Positions 1 through 13,490 of a stretch of 64,000 nt of DNA are shown here, in pieces; positions within the stretch are counted from its first letter, which is position 1; the number at the start of each line of letters is the position of its first letter. Source of the DNA: Lanius collurio (taxonomy: Eukaryota; Chordata; Aves; Passeriformes; Laniidae); NCBI GenBank assembly GCA_020086605.1, contig JACBWW010000016.1, forward strand, positions 18,499,096-18,563,095. Direction: 5' to 3'. The notes below the pieces were generated by a model. It did not search any database. It worked only from the letters and a program-made list of their open reading frames with translations, and was not told where the DNA came from. The position numbers were made by a program, and so were the translations under genes.

Positions 1-3000
1 GAAGTTGTCTATTACAGATGGAACAGTGAGTATAACTGGCAGCTTTTGCTTCAGCTGCATAGAGCTAGGGAATGCAATTTTCAGCCTCCTTGCTCCCGGT
101 ATGAAGAATAAATCCCAAACTCTACTTTTTACACTGTGGTATGTCACAGTCTAAAAAATACAATTGTCTCTGGGTATGTGCAGATGGAACCTGCCACCAG
201 ATAAGGCTGTGCACTTCCTTTATACTCCCAGTTGTCTAGAAATGATCCAGCTCCAGTGCAAACACTGGCTGTGAGGGTAGATCTGGGTGTACCACGCCAA
301 AAGCCACCATGTGCTACCTCGAGATCACAGAGGAGCCTCTACAGTGTCTGTTGGTGGATGCAGGCAGAGGACCAAGACTGTTAGTCTTAAATGAAGAGCA
401 TCCAATTAAACCTGCTGGATTTGATCCTTAATGTCAGTATCAGAGAGAGCTGCATTAGGACATCAGGCCATTGAGGGAAGAAAAAGATACAGGAAATATC
501 CCAGAAATGGGATGTCTGTAGCCCATCATTTTTAACTAGACTGATAGCCCACTGACTGCAAATTTTCTGCCTGTCCATCACAGGGTTCAAACTGTCCTCT
601 GAGCCTTCCCTGTCAATTCACATAACTCCTGGTAATGGTCTCTTGGCAGCTTCACCCTGGAAACTAATAAGCCAGCAAATTACACAGTCTTGGACTTATT
701 TCAGAAATACAAGTACCTGATCTAATTCAATAATGCATGATGCTAACAGTCTTTCTTGCAGATGTGATTGCCTGGTAATGATGTATTGTGGAGACCACAA
801 TCTGGCATATGACCTCATCCTTATCTGCAGCTGCAAAGCACTACTGGATTCAGGATTTAGGCTGCAAGTGGCCTCAAGTCAAATATGTCCAGTACTCTGA
901 GACTCACAGTCCTAAACCCCTCCATAACACCAGACATGACCCGTTGTCTGAGCCAAATTCTCACCTAGTGTAAGTAAGCAGGAAAAATGTACATTTCCAA
1001 ATGGCTGGGGTTCTTTTTCTAATTTATTTTTTCCTATCCACAGTACTGAAACTAAAATAGTTCCAAATCTGTTAGTCCCAGAAGACTGGCATGTTTCATT
1101 AGGAATTGTTGTCTGTATAAGAATAATGTTGTCCTGTCAAATCTAAGTGTTTTACTGAGGTTGAATACACTGAGCACCACTTTTCTAACTCAAAACTCTC
1201 CTGAAATTTTCATTTCACTGCATCTTCCACCTCCTTGGCAAGTATTCTGATTTCCTGTGCTTATTAAGAGAGTTACTTAGGAATACTGATATTCCCTATG
1301 CAAGGAAAAAAAAAACAGTTGTGAAGCTGAGCAGCATAAAGCACCCATAACTAGCCAAAATTTGGTGTGTAGGACACAGCACAGCAGTAGAGTCATGACC
1401 CTGATGCTCCCACTCAGAGATGACCCTCTCAGCTTCCTTGCTCTGCAGCTTTTTTTCGGCTCAAGATCAGGTCTGTGTGATTATACAATTCCTGCACACG
1501 TGTTCCCACTGCATGACCCCTGGATACCCCGGAAAAATACCCCACATCCCATGGCTCAAACCCTTGGCTTATTCCAGTGCAGTAATCTGTTTTCCTGCTG
1601 CATTCTACAGACCTAGAAACTTGTTTGTCTTTTGTTAGTTCACAATGTGCAGATAAAAACATCCTCCCAGTTGCAGCTTTCTCTGCTCAGGTCTGAGGAG
1701 CACCTGTTATGCATCACAAAAGCTTCTCATACCATTGGCAGCCTTTCCCTGCTTGGAAATGGCCCTCTTCATAAAAAAACACCCTGGTCTCAGTTTCATA
1801 CTGCCAGAAAATATGGATTATTTTTTCCCCTAAGCACAATATTTGCCCTGTATTCCGCTGACCTTCACTAACTGTCCTGTCTAACCACAGTTTTGGTACA
1901 ATGGGGTTTTCTCCACATGTCTGTGGCTTCAGGGTGACATTTTAGCACACTCAGGAGCTCCAAGTTGGTTACAGCAAAACCTCAGTCACCCCACATCTCA
2001 AATACCTACAGCACTCTGCTACTCTAAATGGGCTTGTGTTCCCTCAAGGTCAGCAAACAACACTGAGCAGTCCCTCAATTAGCCCAGACCTTGGCAGAGC
2101 AGCGTATTTACTGGTCCTAATCCACACAGCTGGAGTTCACCCGGATGGCAGCACCCGAGTTTACCTTTAGTAAAGGAACAGTTCTGCTTGAAAGTCAGCT
2201 GCCTGTATTTTTCCACCTTCAAGGAAATTCTCCATGCCATCAGCTGCTCTCAATCTGCCTCTATCTGCCTGAGGGCCCCTTAAGAAGCCACCCCATACCC
2301 TTCTAACACCGGCAAAATCCAAACAGGCATCAGAGGTGCAAATCTGAAATTCAGTTCCCAACAGAAAAGGGGGGTCATCCTTTTCTCTCTTCAAAGATAC
2401 ACTGGCCAATCATCTGGAAAATATGCTTCAGCTACCCAACCACTACAGGTTTCTCCACTGGAATAATGAGCTGCCATTCTCCACGACCTGTGATAAGCAT
2501 GAGATTGGATTTGTTGATTAATGGTCCTTTGAACTGATTATAGAAACCCTCCCACACACAAACACCTGTACCCAGAGCTCCTCACACCTCCAAACATCCT
2601 TGCCAAGAGAGAGTAGCAATCTTAATGGCAAAACCTTTCCTGCAAATTCCAGCTGATGTACATCTCATTCACCTTCATCCCCAAAACTTTATTTTAGCAC
2701 TAATTAATACAGTTCTGAACACCAGTGAGTGCCACATCAAGTGCTTTCTCTAACATTTTCTCCTATTTATCTTAATTTACTTAACGCCTCATTCTTCTCA
2801 CCTCATTTTATACCTGCTCATCCAGATATCCTCTTTTCCCTTCTTTCAGTCAGGATGTATGAGCATCTAGAGCCAAACCAGTCCAGTCTGGCCTTCCAAC
2901 CATTCAGCAGAAGCCATTTACGTGAGAGAAATTTCTATGATAATGCAAGAACTCACTCCTGTAGTGCTTTGATTTTTTTGCCTAAGCCAACCACAGTATG

Positions 3001-6000
3001 ATTTTCATACTCCTTCCTCAATCCATAATGGCATGTTTATTGCTCATGATAGGGAAGATAAATTGCCAGGGCACACAGGGTTCTTCTGGGGGGTTTTCCA
3101 AGAATAAAAATACAAATCCTCACCTAAATTGCAATTAAATGAACAACAGCACTCTCTGGCTGTATTTCCAGGGCACAGCATGCACCAAGGACGTTGCATC
3201 CACGGCTGGTGTCCCTGGAACAGGCTCAGCCTGTGCACCCAATCAGCACATTGTGGATGAGCCACTTTCTGCCTTGCACTTGAGCTGAGCTTGTAAATCC
3301 ATTCCTGTCATTCCTAACCAGGAATAGCATCAGCCAAGAGGAGGCAGCCTGGATGGTCACACTGGCCATGGACATGGGCTTGAAGCTGGACATGTCCTGT
3401 AAAGACAGCTGAGACAGAAATCACTCTTACTTTTGAGCACCAGAGCTGCTGGCTTTCAGGACAACTTCAAAGTGGCACCTTGGGGAAGATGTCTTGGGAA
3501 AGATGCCCCTAATTTAATCGTTGTAGGCTTCCCAAAATGCCTGTTGCCTGAAGCAGACTGTCAGCCAGAGGATCCTGCATTTCTGTCCTCTCGCCAGCTC
3601 CCCAAGGAGGATCCATCCCTCCACAAGAAGTCTGTCTGCACAAGATGCCAGTGAACAAGAGGCCAGCCTGTTCTGGCCGTCACTCCGAGCCGGCGGGGAA
3701 GTGCGGAGTCACCGCCGAGCCTTGTGTCAATAAGCACCGGCAGAAAGTCCTCTCTGTTTTCCTTAGCACAATAAACTGGGCCTCCCCCTTCCCTCAGCTC
3801 CTTCCTCCACATCCAGACGTGCACCGCAGGGATGGACCCCCGCTCCCTCTCATCACCTCCCATCCCTCCCCCATTTTCCTGTCTCCACTCCTGAGGAAGT
3901 GTCTCTTGGAGACACGGGCAGAGCGCAAGTAGCTTTGACTAATTTTGCATGGAAAACAGATGATGGGGGTATGAAATTCCAGCAATATCCCAGAGGGCAA
4001 GTAAAGGACCCTTGCAACTGCTGAAGTGGAAGATGCTGTGAATGCTGTTTACTGACCACCAAAGCTAGCTAAAGAAACAGGGGAGGGACAACACATTAAC
4101 CCAGAAATCCTGGTTTCACATCCAGGAAAACATCTGATAAAAAAAGAATGAAAATTCAACATCTCAAGTCTAGGAGTAAGGATTTGTATAGTACTAAAAA
4201 GAAATCTAGGTTTTAGACCAGGATATGAAAAAGACATCACAAAAAGTCAGAGAAGTCCTTCATCATGGAGGAAGTAGCTGTGAGAAGAGATTGTGGAGCT
4301 GTCCCTTTGGCTTCTTCTTCCTTGTCCTACGCTCTAGATACAAAACTCCTTCCCTACTGGACTTCAAAGCTGGATGAAAGCTGGGGATGAAGTTTGCCAA
4401 GGCTGACACTTGCCTTGATCTCAAACCAAATGGAACCAGGATTTTCCCTTTTTGTGGCAAACAAACAGCTTGTTAGCATGCAATAAACAGGATGTTCAAG
4501 GCTCTCCATGCCCAAGTGACACAGTTCCTGTACTTCCACTATTCTTGGAGTACAAGGCTACCTCTTACACTGAATCACAAATCCTTGCTCCCCATGTGCT
4601 TTCTTCCGAAAGGAAAAAAAGGGGTGAGAAAGGGACTTGATCCTTGGTCTTAAGTTTCTTTACACCAACCTGCAGAGTTGTTTCTTTTCCCCAGTACATT
4701 CAGCATACTCAGCCTCCTTTGTGTCTTTCCCAAATGAAAGGCACCTTGCAGTACGATGCTGACCCCCAGGCTGAGGAGCTGTGCCAGCACTGAAGAGGCA
4801 AACAGGGAATTCCTGCTGCTGTGGCCACATCCCAGCAGAGGGAAGCGACAGCACCTGGGGCTTCCCAAGTAACCACTCCCTTACTGACTCTTCTCCTGCA
4901 CACCAGTGAGGCATCACAGCACCTACCTCAGCCGAGTCTGGTCAGGGCTGCTGGACTCAGGCTGGCTCCAGACAGCCTCAGCTGGACCACGACTCTTCCT
5001 CCCCAGCTCTGGGCTCATCTGACCATTGTGGGCTCACAGGAGGTGACCTGTGGTGGCCCTGGGAGCCAGGCTGCTCTGCCCACTGGGCATCTCTGATCCC
5101 ACAAGAAAGAACTTGCTGCTAGTAAGACATGCCTTGATGGAGAGCTGTGGCTGATGGAGCTGCAACTTAACACTCTACTGAGGACAAGGGCCTTGCTCCC
5201 CACCACAAACCTGTGGGGCTCTTTAAAATGGTGGCCCTAGTGGAAGCTACAGCCTTTCCTAGTGATCCCAGACAACCTATTCTTAAAGGGTTTTTATATG
5301 CCTTTATGAACTACATAAACCTTATACCTGCTATAGAATAGAAAGTCTCCTGAATAAAATCATATTCTGTGGCTGACCTCAGGTGTCAGACAGCTTGAGA
5401 TCAGAAAGGATTAGTGAACTGAGGTTTCCACCTTCCTGTTTGGTGTCTTCCGTAAAGGATTTTTCAGTGAGCTATTGAAGCCTGTAACAAAAACAGACTT
5501 GAAAAGAAAAAAAAAAATCTGAAATTCCTTCCACATTTCAACTGAATAATGAGCACAGGAATAGTTTAGTTCTCTAAAGCCAAGGGTGATGTAAAGTAAA
5601 ACCTGAAATACCAAACATGGAAGCAAATGGTACTGGACAAAGGGTATCTAACACTAACAAACTTTTAACACTACCAAACTGAAAGGAGCATTTTGCCAGT
5701 AAATATAAAATAAAAATAATATGACAATAATCTATGGGAACTAGAACATATATAAAGCCTAAATATAAAACTAGATTTTAAGTGGGCTGTCCAAAACTTG
5801 CATTTGCTTTCTGAAATGGAACCTATTGCCCACTGGATGTTTTATAACACTCTACAGTAAGAAATAAAAGGAGATATTTTGATTTGTGGCACAGTGTCTG
5901 GAACTAAAATCTCAAGTAACAGCCCTGATCATTTACAGTGCATTTTTTAAAAATCCATGGATCACAAAACATTTTAATGTTCCTAACTAACACCACGTGC

Positions 6001-6029
6001 ATCAACATAGAGCAGCACAACTTGCCTCT

Positions 6030-6175
6030 GATGTAGGCGGTATTATTCCCATCAGACAGGTGAGTAAACAAAGTCACAAAGAATTAAGTGTTAGGGTCCG
6101 AAAGGAAGTCTGTGGCTGAGCTGGGAACAGAACTTGTCCCTTGATACCATCCTCTTCCTTAACTGCAGGGTAATC
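6030..6175 (-). mobile_element. MIR/CORE-SINE-like relic
   Basis: The plus strand shows, in order, TATTATTCCCATCAGACAGGTGAGTAAAC, AAGTCACAAAGAATTAAGTG, CTGTGGCTGAGCTGGGAACAGAAC and CCTCTTCCTTAACT. These blocks follow the reverse-complemented order of the MIR family core (ATTATCCCCATTTTACAGATGAGGAAACTGAG ... TTAAGTG ... GTGGCAGAGC ... GAAC ... CTCTTAACC). It is old and diverged, but the block order is convincing. Confidence 0.55.
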
Positions 6176-6344
6176 CTTCCCTGACCTATGCATGCAACAG
6201 TAGATCACAACCGGGATATTTTTTCCTATCCAAAACATGAGGGTTTTTCAGTTCCTCCTCTTCTCCCACATCTGCCCATGATGGCAAGCTGAGCCCTTCC
6301 TCCAACAAGCAACTGTCTTGTACCACATGGTTAAAGCCTGACAA

Positions 6345-6425
6345 GGTGAAAAGGGAAACCGAGCACAACTGTCCCAAGGTTACATGGCCTATTCAGGGCA
6401 GAGAGCAGCTGGATTTCTTCCCTCA
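6345..6425 (-). mobile_element. MIR/CORE-SINE-like relic, second copy nearby
   Basis: AAAGGGAAACCGAGCACAACTGTCCCAAGGTTACATGGCC followed by CAGGGCAGAGAGCAGCTGGATTTC matches the MIR blocks GAAACTGAGGCAC, TGCCCAAGGTCACACAGC and GGCAGAGC..GGATTTG in reverse-complement order. It lies about 170 bases from the preceding relic in the same orientation, so the two may be one disrupted or duplicated insertion. Confidence 0.45.
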
Positions 6426-7739
6426 GAACAATATTTCACCCATTGGCTTGCACAGCAGTGACTGTCCCAAGACAGATGGATTTAGACAGTGCCTCACTAC
6501 AACAGGAATCTTCATTTTTTATAATGGTATATAGCTCTGTAACATGCAAGGAAAAAATCCCAAATGTCTAATCCTAGTGAAGAAATGCCCTTCAGGCTTT
6601 CTGAAACCGTAGAACAGCAGCATGAGGTGTCCTTCTGCCTGTGTGTGACACCTCCTTTTAGCTGCCATGGCTTCATCTCTAGAAAGTGCAGGGAGCAACT
6701 GTGACACCAATGCACATGGAATGGAGCTCAAAACCTTTGACTGCTGATGAAGTTCATAGTCAGTCTCTGTTTTTACTGTACATTACCCAGAATAAAAGAC
6801 CCTGTTATTTTTGGCAGTTGCTATGCATGGTTGTGATCCACACATCACTTTTCAGACTTTGGATTTTTCTCTCCCATCTATCCAACCTCCAAAGAAACTG
6901 GAGCCACGATAAGAAAAAACCCTGTATCAAATTTTCTGTCCCGCTTACCTGGCCAGAGAACAGCTTTTCAGTACAAAAAGGCTCTCAGGACCTACCTGCT
7001 TCCTCTGAGCCTTTCCCAGCCAGAGGCAGTGCAGCCTCAAAAACACCAAGAAGGGGATGCCAACACCAGGTTGCCATGGTCAGAATGAGGGATGGGAGGA
7101 TGGAGGCTTTTAGCCCTTCAGCACTGCCTTGCCTGCACCCAGCTGTACTACAGAAGCTGATTCTTGAGCTGAGCCAAGTCATCACTGGCAGATAGAGGGT
7201 AGTGGATTTATAAGGATAAGTGATTTGATCCGTTACGACAAACCTTTATGTTCTTTGGCAAATCTTGTGAAAAGACTTCTTTAAAAAAAAAAAAATTGTA
7301 ATAAATGCGGGTATTAAAAAACAAACCCCAGTAAATCGTACTTAGGAGCAATTCTCAGCTACGAAGCTCACTCATCCCTCAGATTACTGGGAGATTTAAG
7401 AAAGTGAAACAGTTGTTATCACTTGGTCTGTGGGATTTTGTTGGCTTTTGCAGGCTGATTGCTGTGTTTAAGGTAGAGCTGCTGTGTCAGACTCCCTGTG
7501 GGCCAAGAACAATATATTCCAATTACTGATATCCCAAATGTATCTTTTTTGAGGGATAGGATATTTTGACAAGTTTCAAAGACAGAAGAGGTGTGGTACC
7601 CTGAAGAGCTTAGCAAATCTGGCAGGCACAGCACTGCAGAGGGACTTGGATGGAAGCAATTTGAAGATGGGAAGTCCTTGCCCACAATGTCCCCATGGAG
7701 AGGGGATATAATTACCATCCACCACAATTTATATTGTCC

Positions 7740-7825
7740 CTCACTAAACAAAATCTGGAAGGGCTGAAGTGACTTGCCCTGGGTCAGTCAGCACATCAAG
7801 GACAATGATGAACCACTGCTGAAAA
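7740..7825 (-). mobile_element. MIR/CORE-SINE-like fragment
   Basis: The phrase GCTGAAGTGACTTGCCCTGGGTCAGTCAGCACATCAAGG resembles the MIR core GGTTAAGTGACTTGCCCAAGGTCACACAGCTAGTAAG. An ATTA-rich stretch precedes it, as in MIR tails. The match is essentially limited to this core. Confidence 0.45.
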
Positions 7826-8837
7826 GCTGAAGCCCCAAACTAGCACTTGTTCCAGCCAATCCACAATACCTCCATCCAAGACATTATGACATAGGAAGTA
7901 AGGTCCTCCTTGTTTCAGTGTTGAGATCTATGAAAAAACACTAAGGTTCTGTCACAAAAATCAAACTTATTTAATGGAGCTCACTTCCATTTTTCATTGA
8001 ACCTCAAATCAGCAGAGACTCATTTTTATAAGGTTTGAGAAACTCTTATTATGATGTTTCTCTTCCCTTAGCATGGACTGTACTCACTCTTTTTTTCCCT
8101 AGAGATATTTTTATCTTAGCTTGTACTGATGGCCAGCTTGTTCACATTCCCCATACATTTATTAAGCTTACCAACAGATTCTCAGATTCTTGGATGCAAA
8201 TACATTCTGAGTTGTCTTAGAGGATAATCAACAGAACTTGTAGCTGTAACTCATTAGGTTTTGTATACTCTCCACATCTTTGTAAGTTTTCTTTCCAGAG
8301 TGGAAAATTATTCCTAATGGTTGCAGAAATTATCTGTGATAACAAAACAGCTTCTAACTTTGTCCTGTTTTAAAAGCTACATTCCAACAACTGGCTTGCC
8401 TAAACAGGCTCCTTACAATCACTGCTCTTCTGCAGTGCTTAACAGCTGGCAGTGGCCTTTCTTCTTAGTGCAGAAACATCAAGCACCAAAATAATTCAGA
8501 AAACAAACATCAGCCCCAAACTCATCCTGGTAATGCCCAGAAGCTCTTGAAAGACATTTCAGAACATGAAGCCAAGCCAAATATTGGGCTCCCCATCCTG
8601 GACATGCTTTTAAATTGCACAGAACAAAAGCCTTTAATTTATATTTGAGTTTAAAATTCTAAGAGCAACAATAAATTAGGAAAATAAACCTGTTGCTCAG
8701 GATCAAAAAGGCTCTGAGAGTGCCTAAATGGGAACATGACCAGCAGTTAATCTTCTAATGATCAGTGGAAAATACACCACTGAAATACCCCCTGCTCAGA
8801 AGAAGCTTTCTTTCGCTTCTTTCCTTCTACCATTTAT

Positions 8838-8886
8838 TTCTTAGCCAAATCACTTACTGAGAGCCTCGTTTTCTCATGGTGTGAGG
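8838..8886 (+). mobile_element. possible MIR-like fragment
   Basis: TTAGCCAAATCACTTACTGAGAGCCTCGTTTTCTCATGGTGTGAGG resembles the forward MIR block GGGCAAGTTACTTAACCTCTCTGAGCCTCAGTTTCCTCATCTGTAAAATGGGG. It is short and of low certainty. Confidence 0.35.
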
Positions 8887-11800
8887 TCAGCCCAGCTCTG
8901 CTCCTCACACTGAGCTACCTCTGTGGAGGAGTCGTGCTCCAAACCCCCAGCTTGCAGGAGGCTCTGCATGAGCTGCCTGCCCCTTGGAAACCCCCAGCCG
9001 AGCACAAATCCCAGCTGTGCTCACACACGGGAGGAGGAAAACAAAGAACCAGATAAATAACTCCTTTTGTAGAGCTTTGTTTTTCTGCTTTCCCCCAGCA
9101 TGTGTGTTTCTGCGTGTACATATGCAATCAAGCTGTGACTGTTAGCAACTGACTTCTGAATTTCCTATCACCCAGAGCTGAAATCTGGCAGAGCCTGACT
9201 CACCTCAGGGATAGGAAATCAGAAATGTTGACAGAACCTGCATATTTGAAGCACCTCATCTAGGCTATTTCTTAAATACATCAGGAGTAAACCTCAAATC
9301 AAGATGATACTTTTACTCACACCCTTGTGATGACCTAACTAACATCTTAGGTCATCCACCTAGCTGCCACCCTGATAAAGACAGCCAGTAGCTGAAATGC
9401 TGAGAAGCACTTGCTCAGTGCCACAAGCAGCTTTTTTTCCCAAAGGTAAGATATCATAAAACACATGGTTAAAAAAAGCAGAGGAAAAGACAATATTGAG
9501 CTAAAAGCAAGTAGGTTTTCTGTGGAAAGACTTGGAGAAACTGTCACTGCATTTTCATGTTCAGATGCTGATCTGAGATTGCTTCAGGTGTTAAGGGGGT
9601 ACATGAGAGGACACCCAAGAGCAGCAATATTCTCCAGCCTTTCTAAGGACTTAGTGGAAACACCAATCAAGCACATGCAAAAAACAGCTGTCATTCACTG
9701 TCAGTCTCTGTCCCTTTTTAGGAATGGCTCACTAAGCAGATTAATGGTGCTGCCCCTGTGACTGCTTACCAATAACACACAACTAATAACAGGAGAAATT
9801 CAACATTCCCTGAATGAGCTCCAATGCTGTGGATTATACATGGCAGTTTATAGCTGCACTTGAGAAGAGACACAGAAATATGTGGCATTGCAGGTTCTTT
9901 CCCCCTGGTGTGAGATAGACAAGGTGAGGGTAAGAGCATGCAACCCACAATGAGAACAAACAAATCCTTGTCCTGAAAACAACAGCTATGGCTGTCCACT
10001 TTGAGGAGAAGTATTGTATTTTCTACCCAACATCTGTCCTGCCCCACTCACTCATCAAGCAAAGACTGGGTTGCAATGCAGTTCTCCATAATGGCATAGA
10101 TAAGCAGCAGCATCATTAGAAGACAGCAGTTCATGTACTCCATGAATGTATCTCTCTCTGTCAGGACCTGGTGGAAAACTACACGTCAAAGGTCAACCAG
10201 TCAAGTGCAGGGAAGACAAAATCATCGCTCTGCACTGTTGGCTATTCTCTGCTTCAGGCCTATGGTGAGCATTGAGCAGTATCTAAATCAGAGCATCCCT
10301 TCAGGAGCTCTAAGCAGTGACAAGGACCCTCACAAGGACCCAGGCAGCTGCAGATTACAGAAATTACAGTCTCAGCTCGACTAGAGAATTGGTCTTTGCT
10401 GTCCTTAAACCCAGTGTAAAGCCCTAAGCACAACACCATTCTTTCCCCCTGATGTGCCTGCTCTCCAGCCAGCTGGAAAGAAGGGGATTTTTGTCCTGCA
10501 CAACTCCAAGAAGCCCCTCGGAGCCCTCGCTCCACCTTCCCCATGTGTAGTCAGTGTACTCAAGCCTTGCAGGTCGGCTCCTGAGTTTGGCCCTTTATGA
10601 ATAGATCACTATGCTGGCTGCTCCCAGACGTACACAGCCAGTTGTATGTGGTGGAGAATCGTAAGCAAGGGCAGGAATGCTTGTTTGGCAGCCTTTCCCA
10701 GTCTCCGAGTGTCTACTGACTTCTCTTTTTTTTTTTTCCTTTCCTTTTTTTTTATGTCTCTGTCACCTAATTTTTAAGCTGGGTTTTGATCCTCTCTGCC
10801 AACATAAATCAGAGAGAGAGTCACTCCAGACTGACATCAAGTGGGCATGTGCAAGCTTCAGAGTGCTGTGTCCAACCATCTGCACATCTTGCAGCAGATG
10901 GGAGCTGGGATAGGTGACCACACATTTCAACCTGCTGCCTCACCCCTCGGGATCAGCTGGGGCCTGTTCCCTGTCTGTTTAGTCAGCAGCCAGCTGAGAG
11001 AAGACAGGTCACCAGTGAAGAAAAGAAACAGCTAAAAAAAGCCCTGCTATTTATATACAACATGCATGCTCTTGCCCACTCTTTCCATATATATATTATA
11101 TCTTGCTTCTGCAATTAAAACACATTACTTAAGAAGAATATAATATTTCAAGCTGAAGAGTAAATTGGAAAGCTGTGTTTTTCATTTACATGAGTTAAAC
11201 ACACAAGGGACAGCTGGAATGGCAGTTACAATTAGGCTACCCATTAGGATGCATTAGATGACATTAACCCAAGACCTCTCTGGTCCACTACAAAGCCATC
11301 ACGCTGCAAGGCAGTTTAACAGCAACCCAGAGCTTTCTAGTGACACTTGTGTTCAGTGCAAACATTGGAAAACATTTTCCCTCTCCGTGACATGGCACAT
11401 GGTCAGTGTTGCTGCTTCCAGACTACAGGGGCTTGGCACTTCTTTCAAAGCCTTTAAAAGGCTGAAATCAAGTGCTGCAATAACCCTTTCATTTAAACAG
11501 AAAAGTATGCCAGAAATGCTACGCAAAATGCACCAGCAGGCACAGCCAGACAAGGGTGTGACCAATCAGACTCCATCCCCAAATACTGCTTATTCATCCT
11601 TCCCATGCGTGGTCGTTAAGATTGGAAATTGTCCATCTTCCTGGTAAAGAAAGAAACAAAAATATACTGAGGCATCAAGCCACTGAAGTGCTACACAAGC
11701 ACTACTGCTTTTGCAATATCTACCATGGCTGCTTATCTAGGCTGTGATTTTTCTCCTGGGATCCAGCTTCATGAGTCGTCAAAGACAGACCATGAAGCAC

Positions 11801-13147
11801 CATTCAAGTATTAAAAGACTCACTGGAAGCTTGAAATGAACTTAAATAGCAGAGTGCCTGCAACTCTGAGTACCTCCTGAGATTTCCCTCACATAATAAC
11901 TGAATTATTAACTAAAAAAAGAGTAGTGTGTGGAAAAATGAAGCCACTTGCTTGTATGTGGCTAGAGTTCTACAGGGATTAAGAAGACATTTAAAAATAC
12001 CAACTTTTTTCCAAATGTCTCCTTAGTTATGAGAGGAGACTTGCCAATTGGAGATCATGAATGCTTGAAAGGAAAACAATCACTCACAACTGGATGCACT
12101 GCTGAGACATGTTTGAAGTCCCAGAGACCCGACCCAGTCTCACTTGCATCAAACTACCTGATCCTCTTGAAATCACCAGCAAGCTCCTGTTTGTAAAGCT
12201 GCAGAAAATCAGTCATAGCTTTTCACAAAAATGCTGGGTTGTCCATGTCAAGAAAATTATAGAAAGTCAGGCTATGGGCAGGAGGGGGAGAGGGTCAGAA
12301 AAAGAGAGCATTGTTTATGGAACATGAAAAGCTCCAGCGACACAATATATGGAATTCGGAGGGAAACAGGCCCTCCTTTCTTTCTGTACAATTCAAATAA
12401 TTCCAATGGCAGACTGGATATTCCCCAAAACGAGTTAAAAAAGCACAGGGCTGTCAAAGCAATTTAGAAAGGGAAAGTTGAAGCAAACATGGTGACTTTT
12501 TTTTAAGCCTTAATGCTTGGAAGACCTGAACATTACCCTACCTAGTGTGTGCTTTCCATAGAATAGAAAGAAGTAATAGCTGGATAGGCAGCCCAGTGCA
12601 AGGAGACTGCTTGGGCATTTAAGGAAAGTGTGTGGAAGTACCCCTAGAAACAATCTCAGCTCAAGCATGATAATACACACCTAACTCTAACCCTTTCTAG
12701 GTGGTTCTAGGTTCTGATTAAGGAAAAAAAAATCCCTATGACGTCCTACTACTGACTTGGAGTTGTTATCTTCAGTAATGAGACTCTCCTACTCAACCAG
12801 GATGCTTTAAACATCAGCAAAGCAGACAGTTTTTATTGCTTTCATGTTTCTGTGTTCATGAAGATGGGGATTTGCCACTACAAGCAAAACACTGTGAATT
12901 CATACTTTCCATAACTCTATTCTTCTTGCTACTGTTTTACCTCCTTACTCCAGCTCTAAGTAGGAAATAAGCCCTGATTTTGAGGGATTCTTCTGAAAGG
13001 AGTAAAATGAAAGTGTGTTTACAAACAGACTGCGAGTCTGCTTGTAGATAGGGCTTGGAGCTTAGAGATAGGGAAGTAACAGAAGAAAACTCTCAGTTCT
13101 AGGAGATGTTACTAATCACCACAGACTGTTGCTCAGCCAAGGCCATA

Positions 13148-13490
13148 TTAAATTCCTGAGCTTAGAGAAAAAGAACAAAGACTTAATAGAATTATGAATA
13201 GGGTTTTTTTTTTAATATATAACAAAAAGGGGGGGGTACATATTAAAGAGGGGCATAGAGTAGGTGATTTGGGAAGTCTGTACCTTCTGAGTACCTCAGC
13301 CAATGGGGAAAGGAAGAAGGTGTTGTGGCTGAGAATTAGGATAAAAAAAGGGGTTTCATCCCCCAACAATTCAAGAGACCCCATGGGAAATGCCCATGGC
13401 CTCTCCCTTAATGCAAATAAAGTCACAGGACTCCTCGGTCTCCTTGTTGGATATCAACATCTGGTGTTTGTGAATTAATTTTCCTGACAC
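13148..13490 (+). mobile_element. probable solo LTR of an avian endogenous retrovirus
   Basis: The stretch has the order expected of an LTR: a CCAAT box (CAGCCAATGGGG, near 13300), a TATA-like GGATAAAAAAAG about 40 bases on, and an AATAAA polyadenylation signal at 13416-13421. A pyrimidine-rich U5-like tail (CTCCTCGGTCTCCTTGTTGG) follows and ends near a TGACA. No retroviral coding sequence lies on either side, so only the LTR remains. The outer limits are approximate: I could not identify a certain TG...CA boundary or target-site duplication. A poly-T and G8 run at 13202-13237 lies inside it. It could also be an LTR fragment of a non-autonomous element. Confidence 0.55.

Larger units (their letters stand above)
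1..13147. other. noncoding DNA, presumed TRABD2B intron, distal part
   Basis: No recognisable exon, RNA gene or recent repeat apart from the MIR-like relics at 6.0-6.4, 7.7 and 8.8 kb and T-rich tracts such as 10727-10755. The longest open frame (6686-7195, 169 codons, plus strand) resembles no family I know and has no flanking gene structure. Assignment to the TRABD2B intron assumes that the next exon lies beyond base 1. Confidence 0.6.

Noticed and set aside
6686..7195. 169-codon plus-strand frame
   Set aside because: No recognisable domain, splice context or conserved composition. Frames of this size occur by chance in 64 kb of vertebrate DNA.
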